From NCBI GenBank assembly GCA_947179325.1, contig CAMXAU010000012.1:1-64000 (forward strand): DNA of 64,000 bases, read 5' to 3'. A model generated the notes under the pieces. It saw nothing but the letters and a program-made list of their open reading frames with translations. It was not told where the DNA came from and searched no databases. This document shows positions 59,645 to 64,000 of this stretch, piece after piece. This DNA is from an uncultured Bacteroidales bacterium (GTDB taxonomy: Bacteria > Bacteroidota > Bacteroidia > Bacteroidales > UBA932). The translations under genes were made by a program, and so were the position numbers. The number at the start of each line of letters is the position of its first letter. The stretch's first letter is position 1.

Positions 59645-61975
59645 ATGCTAAAACGTTTTATCGCTGCAGCAGTGTGTGTTGCAGCTGTTTCATGTAATAC
59701 GGACCGGGTTCCCGGATATATGGACAGCAGGCAGAGTACTGAAAAACGTGTCGCGGACCTTGTCGCGCGCATGACGCTTGAGGAAAAGGTCGGACAGCTT
59801 GTCTGCCCGCTGGGATGGCCTATGTATGACAAGGTGTCTGATGACAGTGTCGCTGTCTCTGAAAAATATAGGGACTTCATAGATAATATGCATGGCGGAA
59901 TGCTCTGGGCTACATTCAGGGCTGACCCGTGGACGCGCAAGACACTTGAGACCGGGCTGAATCCGGAGCTTGCGGCAAAGGCGTACAATGAATTGCAGAG
60001 ATATGCCATTGAGCATAGCAGGCTCGGGATACCGGTGATACTGGCTGAGGAGTGCCCGCATGGGCATATGGCCATAGGCACGACTGTGTTCCCGACCAGC
60101 ATCGGGCTTGCGTCAACATGGTCTGAGGAGACCCTGGAGATGGTCGGACGTGCCATTGCCGGCGAGCTGAGGGCACAGGGGGGACATATAGGATACGGGC
60201 CTGTGATTGACCTTGCAAGGGAACCGAGGTGGTCGCGTGTCGAGGAGACGTATGGCGAGGATGTCTACCTGACTTCCAGGATGGCATGCGCCATGGTCAG
60301 GGGTACTGGTCCCAAGAATAACGGGTATGACAAGGGGATTATATCGACGCTTAAGCATTTCATCGCGTATGGGATACCGGAGGGTGGACATAATGGAAAC
60401 CCTTCATTTGTAGGGGAGAGGGATCTCCATGAGAATTTCCTTCCTGCTTTCCATGCCGCTATAGACGATGGTGCGCTTTCGGTGATGACATCATACAATG
60501 CAATAGATGGTGTCCCGAGTACATCAAATGCGGAGCTGCTGAGAGGGATCCTGCGCGATGAGTGGGGGTTTGAGGGATTTGTAGTCTCTGACCTTGAAAG
60601 CATTGACGGGCTGTTTGGAAGCCATCATGTCGCGGCGGACAAATGCAATGCCGGCGAGATGGCCATCAGGGCAGGTGTCGATGTCGACCTCGGGGCCAAT
60701 TGCTATCCGCTTGTCATTGAAAGCGTAAGGAATGGCAGATTGAGTGAGCGGGTGATAGATGAGGCTGTAGCGAGGGTCCTGAGGATTAAATTCGACATGG
60801 GGCTTTTCGACAATCCGTATGTTGATCCGTCTGAGGCTGCCTCGAAGGTGAGGACGGAGGAAGGCACAAAGGCTGCTCTCAGGGCGGCAAGGGAGGGGGT
60901 AGTCCTGCTTGAGAACAACGGGGTCCTTCCTCTGCGCAAGGATATGAAGGTCGCTGTCATAGGGCCTAATGCCGACAATATGTACAATCAGCTTGGTGAC
61001 TATACTGCACCTCAGCCGGAGGATAATGTGACCACTATGCTTGAGGGCATTGTGTCAAAGATCGGCAGACAGAATGTCATATATGCAAAAGGATGTGCTA
61101 TAAGGGACATGTCTGATGAGGGGATTGCTGCAGCGGTGGCTGCCGCGAGAGGTGCGGATGCTGCGGTTGTGGTTGTCGGAGGCTCAAGTGCACGTGACTT
61201 CAAGACAAGATACATAGATACAGGCGCTGCTGTCGTGGATGATTCCGTAATGAGCGACATGGAGGCAGGCGAGGGGTTTGACAGGGCTTCGCTGTCGCTG
61301 CTTGGCCAGCAGGAGAGGCTTCTTGAGGCAGTCAGGAAGACCGGGACTCCAATGGTTGCCGTCTATGTCGAGGGACGTCCTCTTGACAAGGGATGGGCAA
61401 GCCGCAATGCGGATGCTCTCCTGACGATGTGGTATCCTGGTCAGGAGGGAGGAAATGCCTTGGCGGATGTACTTTTCGGAGACTATAATCCGGCAGGGCG
61501 TCTACCTGTGTCTGTCCCTGTTGATGTGGGGCAGATCCCGGTCTATTATAATAAGAAATTCCCTGAGGGACATGACTATGTGGAGATGTCAAGGAAGCCG
61601 CTGTACCCGTTCGGATATGGGCTGAGCTATACTTCATTTGAGTATTCTGGCCTGTCTGTCTCAAAGACGGGTGATGCTGAGGCGGAGGTGTCTGTCACTG
61701 TTACGAATACCGGTGAAATGGACGGAGACGAGGTGGTGCAGCTCTATGTGACGGACCTCTATGCATCTACGGTCCGTCCTGTGAAGCAGCTGAGGGGATT
61801 CAGGAGAGTGCATGTCCCTAAAGGTGAAAGCGTTGAGGTGCACATGACGCTTGACAGTGACGCGTTTGCCTTGTATGACAGGCAGATGCACAAGGTTGTG
61901 GAGCCAGGTGACTTCCGGATTGCAGTCGGTGCCTCTTCTGATGACATACGTCTTGAGACGATATTGACGCTGTAG
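59645..61975 (+). CDS. GH3 beta-glucosidase-type glycosidase, lipoprotein
   Basis: 776 residues from the ATG at 59645; an in-frame ATG at 59633 adds four residues. Lipobox AVSC with lipidated Cys at about 17. GH3 N-terminal barrel: MTLEEKVGQL, IPVILAEECPHG, KHFIAYG and the nucleophile Asp about 316 in VVSDLESIDGL. The second alpha/beta domain (ALRAAREGVVLLENNGVLPL, VAVIGPNAD) and an Fn3-like C-terminus (VTVTNTGEMDGDEVVQLYV) complete it. It releases beta-linked glucose, xylose or related sugars; specificity is not readable. The GH92 gene is 65 bp downstream. Confidence 0.94.
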   Translation: MLKRFIAAAVCVAAVSCNTDRVPGYMDSRQSTEKRVADLVARMTLEEKVGQLVCPLGWPMYDKVSDDSVAVSEKYRDFIDNMHGGMLWATFRADPWTRKTLETGLNPELAAKAYNELQRYAIEHSRLGIPVILAEECPHGHMAIGTTVFPTSIGLASTWSEETLEMVGRAIAGELRAQGGHIGYGPVIDLAREPRWSRVEETYGEDVYLTSRMACAMVRGTGPKNNGYDKGIISTLKHFIAYGIPEGGHNGNPSFVGERDLHENFLPAFHAAIDDGALSVMTSYNAIDGVPSTSNAELLRGILRDEWGFEGFVVSDLESIDGLFGSHHVAADKCNAGEMAIRAGVDVDLGANCYPLVIESVRNGRLSERVIDEAVARVLRIKFDMGLFDNPYVDPSEAASKVRTEEGTKAALRAAREGVVLLENNGVLPLRKDMKVAVIGPNADNMYNQLGDYTAPQPEDNVTTMLEGIVSKIGRQNVIYAKGCAIRDMSDEGIAAAVAAARGADAAVVVVGGSSARDFKTRYIDTGAAVVDDSVMSDMEAGEGFDRASLSLLGQQERLLEAVRKTGTPMVAVYVEGRPLDKGWASRNADALLTMWYPGQEGGNALADVLFGDYNPAGRLPVSVPVDVGQIPVYYNKKFPEGHDYVEMSRKPLYPFGYGLSYTSFEYSGLSVSKTGDAEAEVSVTVTNTGEMDGDEVVQLYVTDLYASTVRPVKQLRGFRRVHVPKGESVEVHMTLDSDAFALYDRQMHKVVEPGDFRIAVGASSDDIRLETILTL

Positions 61976-62040
61976 CCGGTCTCCGCAGCTGCATGCGGAT
62001 GTGGCTCCGTCCGGAAAATTATGGGACAACAACCAATGCA

Positions 62041-64000
62041 ATGAAAAACAATACAAGATTAAGCATGATACAGAATTTGAAAACATTGCCGGCTATAGTA
62101 CTGGCGGCATCCATGTCCTTTTCCTGCTCGTGGAGCGGGCAGGAAAGCCTTGTAGACAAGGTTGACCCGATGATCGGGTCAGGAGGACATGGACATGTGT
62201 TCGTCGGTGCGGATGTGCCTTTCGGAATGGTCCAGCTCGGTCCTCAGCAGATAAAGGACGAATGGGACTGGTGTTCAGGGTACCATTATTCCGATACATT
62301 GCTGATAGGCTTTGGCCATACGCATCTTTCAGGGACTGGGATAGGTGACCTCGGGGATGTGCTTATCATGCCGTATGACCCTTCGCGGACACTTTATGAT
62401 ACAAGCTATGCCAGGCGCAAGGACAAGGATGTAAGGCATATCTACGCGCATCTGGACCATTCGCTTGAGACGGTGGCGCCTGGATATTACGGGGTCTCGC
62501 TGCCGGACTATGGCGTGGATGTAAGGCTTACAGCTACGGAAAGGGCAGGGCTCCATGAATACAGATTCTCTTCTGACAGGTCTGCCATACTTGTAGACCT
62601 CTGTACCGGAATCGGCTGGGACGGTGTGACCGGCTGGGATATGGACATTGTTTCTGAAAATGCCATCTGGGGCTACAGACGTTCTTCCGGCTGGGCGAAG
62701 GACCAGATGCAGTGTTTCTATGCGGAGTTCTCTTCTCCATGGACAGAGGTGGCAAAGGAGCCTTTGACGGACGATGAATATGCTGTCTCGTTCCTTTTCG
62801 ATACATCTGCGGAAAAGACAATATATGTAAAGGTCGGGATATCTGCTGTCAGTGTAGAGAATGCAAGGGAGAATCTGCTTGCGGAGCTGCCAGGATGGGA
62901 TTTTGACCAGACTGCCGGCATTGCCCGTGATAAATGGGAGAATGCCCTGGCGAGCATCGTCATAGAGCCTATGGATGATGTCCAGGAGAGGCTTTTCTAT
63001 ACTGCGTTGTACCATACGATGATAGCCCCGTCCATTTTCAGTGACGTGAATGGGGGCTACAGGGGGGCAGACGGGAATTGCTATAGCAGTGATGTACCAC
63101 GCTATACGACACTTTCCCTATGGGATACCTACCGTGCCGCCTCGCCGCTGATGACGCTCATCAATCCCGTGATGTCCAGGGAGATGGCAGCCACTTTTAT
63201 TGATATATATGAACATCAGGGCAAGTTGCCTGTATGGCATCTTGTCGGCAACGAGACCGACTGCATGGTAGGCAATCCCGGTGTCATCGTTCTCGGGGAC
63301 CTTGTGATGAAGGGCTTTGCGGATGATGTGGAGAAGTCGCTTGAGGCGATGAAGGCATCGTCCATGCTTGATGAAAGGGGGATGGAACTGCTCAAGGAAT
63401 ATGGATTTATCCCGTTTGACAAGAGCGCAGAGGTGGAGACGGTTGCCAAATGCATGGAGTTTGCCATAGCTGATGATGCTGTCGCAAAGGTTGCGCAGAA
63501 GGCAGGAGACAGTGATGCTGCCGGATATTTCGGCAGAAGGAGCGGATCGTGGAGACATTATTTTGACAGTGGGACCGGCTTTATGCGCGGAAGGGCTTCT
63601 GACGGTTCTTTCAGGACTCCGTTTGACCCGTTCAAGGCAATCCACATGAAAAGCGACTATACCGAAGGCAACGCATGGCAGTACACATGGCTTGTGCCGC
63701 ATGACCCTCATGGGCTTATAGGGATATTCGGAGGGGAAAGGCCTTTCCTGGAGAAGCTTGACCAGTTTTTCGTGGCAGAGGGGGATCTTGGTCCAGACGC
63801 TAATGACGTTACTGGCCTTATCGGGCAGTATGCGCACGGAAACGAGCCGAGCCATCACGTCGCATATCTCTACAGCTATGCAGGGCAGCAGCATAAATGC
63901 GCTGAGATTGTTCGCAAGGTGCTTGATGAACTGTATTTCGATGACCATGGCGGCGTGTGCGGAAATGAGGATGTGGGACAGATGTCTGCGTGGTACGTCC
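62041..64000 (+). CDS. GH92 alpha-mannosidase, lipoprotein, 3' end cut by window edge
   Basis: The first 653 residues of a protein usually about 750 long. Lipobox FSC gives a lipidated Cys near 29 (from the ATG at 62041; an ATG at 62065 would shorten the signal peptide). DPMIGSGGHGHVFVGADVPFGM at the mature start, WDTYRAASPL, GNETDCMVGNPG (catalytic acid Glu region), GQYAHGNEPSHHVAYLY and GNEDVGQMSAWY are GH92 hallmarks. The enzymes are Ca-dependent exo-alpha-mannosidases of N-glycan or yeast mannan breakdown. Confidence 0.95.
   Translation, partial: MKNNTRLSMIQNLKTLPAIVLAASMSFSCSWSGQESLVDKVDPMIGSGGHGHVFVGADVPFGMVQLGPQQIKDEWDWCSGYHYSDTLLIGFGHTHLSGTGIGDLGDVLIMPYDPSRTLYDTSYARRKDKDVRHIYAHLDHSLETVAPGYYGVSLPDYGVDVRLTATERAGLHEYRFSSDRSAILVDLCTGIGWDGVTGWDMDIVSENAIWGYRRSSGWAKDQMQCFYAEFSSPWTEVAKEPLTDDEYAVSFLFDTSAEKTIYVKVGISAVSVENARENLLAELPGWDFDQTAGIARDKWENALASIVIEPMDDVQERLFYTALYHTMIAPSIFSDVNGGYRGADGNCYSSDVPRYTTLSLWDTYRAASPLMTLINPVMSREMAATFIDIYEHQGKLPVWHLVGNETDCMVGNPGVIVLGDLVMKGFADDVEKSLEAMKASSMLDERGMELLKEYGFIPFDKSAEVETVAKCMEFAIADDAVAKVAQKAGDSDAAGYFGRRSGSWRHYFDSGTGFMRGRASDGSFRTPFDPFKAIHMKSDYTEGNAWQYTWLVPHDPHGLIGIFGGERPFLEKLDQFFVAEGDLGPDANDVTGLIGQYAHGNEPSHHVAYLYSYAGQQHKCAEIVRKVLDELYFDDHGGVCGNEDVGQMSAWYV

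Noticed and set aside
63118..63948. Long minus-strand open frame opposite GH92
   Set aside because: Shadow of the GH92 coding frame; sequence shows no family features.
1..64000. CRISPR arrays, tRNA/rRNA genes, insertion sequences, integrases
   Set aside because: None seen: no regularly spaced repeats, no cloverleaf-like or rRNA sequence and no transposase or integrase motifs.

Overview
The window reads as a chromosomal segment of a gut-type Bacteroidales bacterium of roughly balanced base composition. The supporting evidence is a SusC/SusD polysaccharide utilisation locus (PUL), many lipoproteins with the lipobox near residue 18-24, an almost complete lack of Shine-Dalgarno motifs, and repeated use of the Bacteroidetes promoter TTTG/TTG-N19-22-TAnnTTTG. 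I saw no rRNA, tRNA, CRISPR array, insertion sequence or phage gene. The genus cannot be settled from the sequence alone (a Rikenellaceae or RC9/Cryptobacteroides-like lineage is a guess).

Left part (1-7.4 kb): a GSCFA-family gene runs off the left edge, divergent from an unknown outer-membrane barrel. A 5'-nucleotidase lipoprotein follows. An S9 prolyl-oligopeptidase-like gene is translationally coupled (ATGA) to a spermidine-synthase-fold protein.

PUL (7.4-24.6 kb): the minus-strand operon is SusC - SusD - DUF5017 lipoprotein - Ser-type sulfatase - PL29-type lyase candidate - PL29-N-domain/beta-helix lipoprotein, closed by a terminator. The divergent plus-strand operon is GH88 unsaturated glucuronyl hydrolase - PL8 chondroitinase ABC-like lyase with the complete His/Tyr/Arg/Glu active site. 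Together they form a coherent glycosaminoglycan (chondroitin/dermatan sulfate, hyaluronan) pathway: surface binding and lysis, import through SusCD, periplasmic lysis, desulfation, and hydrolysis of unsaturated disaccharides. The 692-bp intergenic region carries two near-identical 18-bp palindromes, each just downstream of one of the two divergent promoters. It also holds a roughly 520-nt hairpin-rich susC leader. This suggests a LacI-type repressor rather than the hybrid two-component sensors usual for such PULs. No regulator of that type is present in the window.

Middle (24.6-42.2 kb): WYL regulator and recG (minus), pdxA and rnhA (plus), then a compact surface-polysaccharide operon. Its genes are Wza-like, BY-kinase/Wzc-like, CpsB-type phosphatase, rmlACDB (dTDP-rhamnose), ugd (UDP-glucuronate), one GT4 transferase and a flippase. 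No polymerase or priming transferase is visible. A strongly expressed-looking OmpA-family gene with its own promoter and terminator follows.

Right part (42.2-64 kb): agmatine-to-putrescine genes aguA and aguB with purT; a HAD phosphatase; an acyl-CoA synthetase; a duplicated barrel + lipoprotein module of unknown function; htpG; an EEP-family lipoprotein; a cluster of zinc-ribbon/TM2, zinc-ribbon/CD225 and DUF2752 membrane proteins; two adjacent DUF3857 proteins (one with a transglutaminase Cys-His, one apparently degenerate); and a GH3 - GH92 glycosidase pair, the last cut by the right edge.
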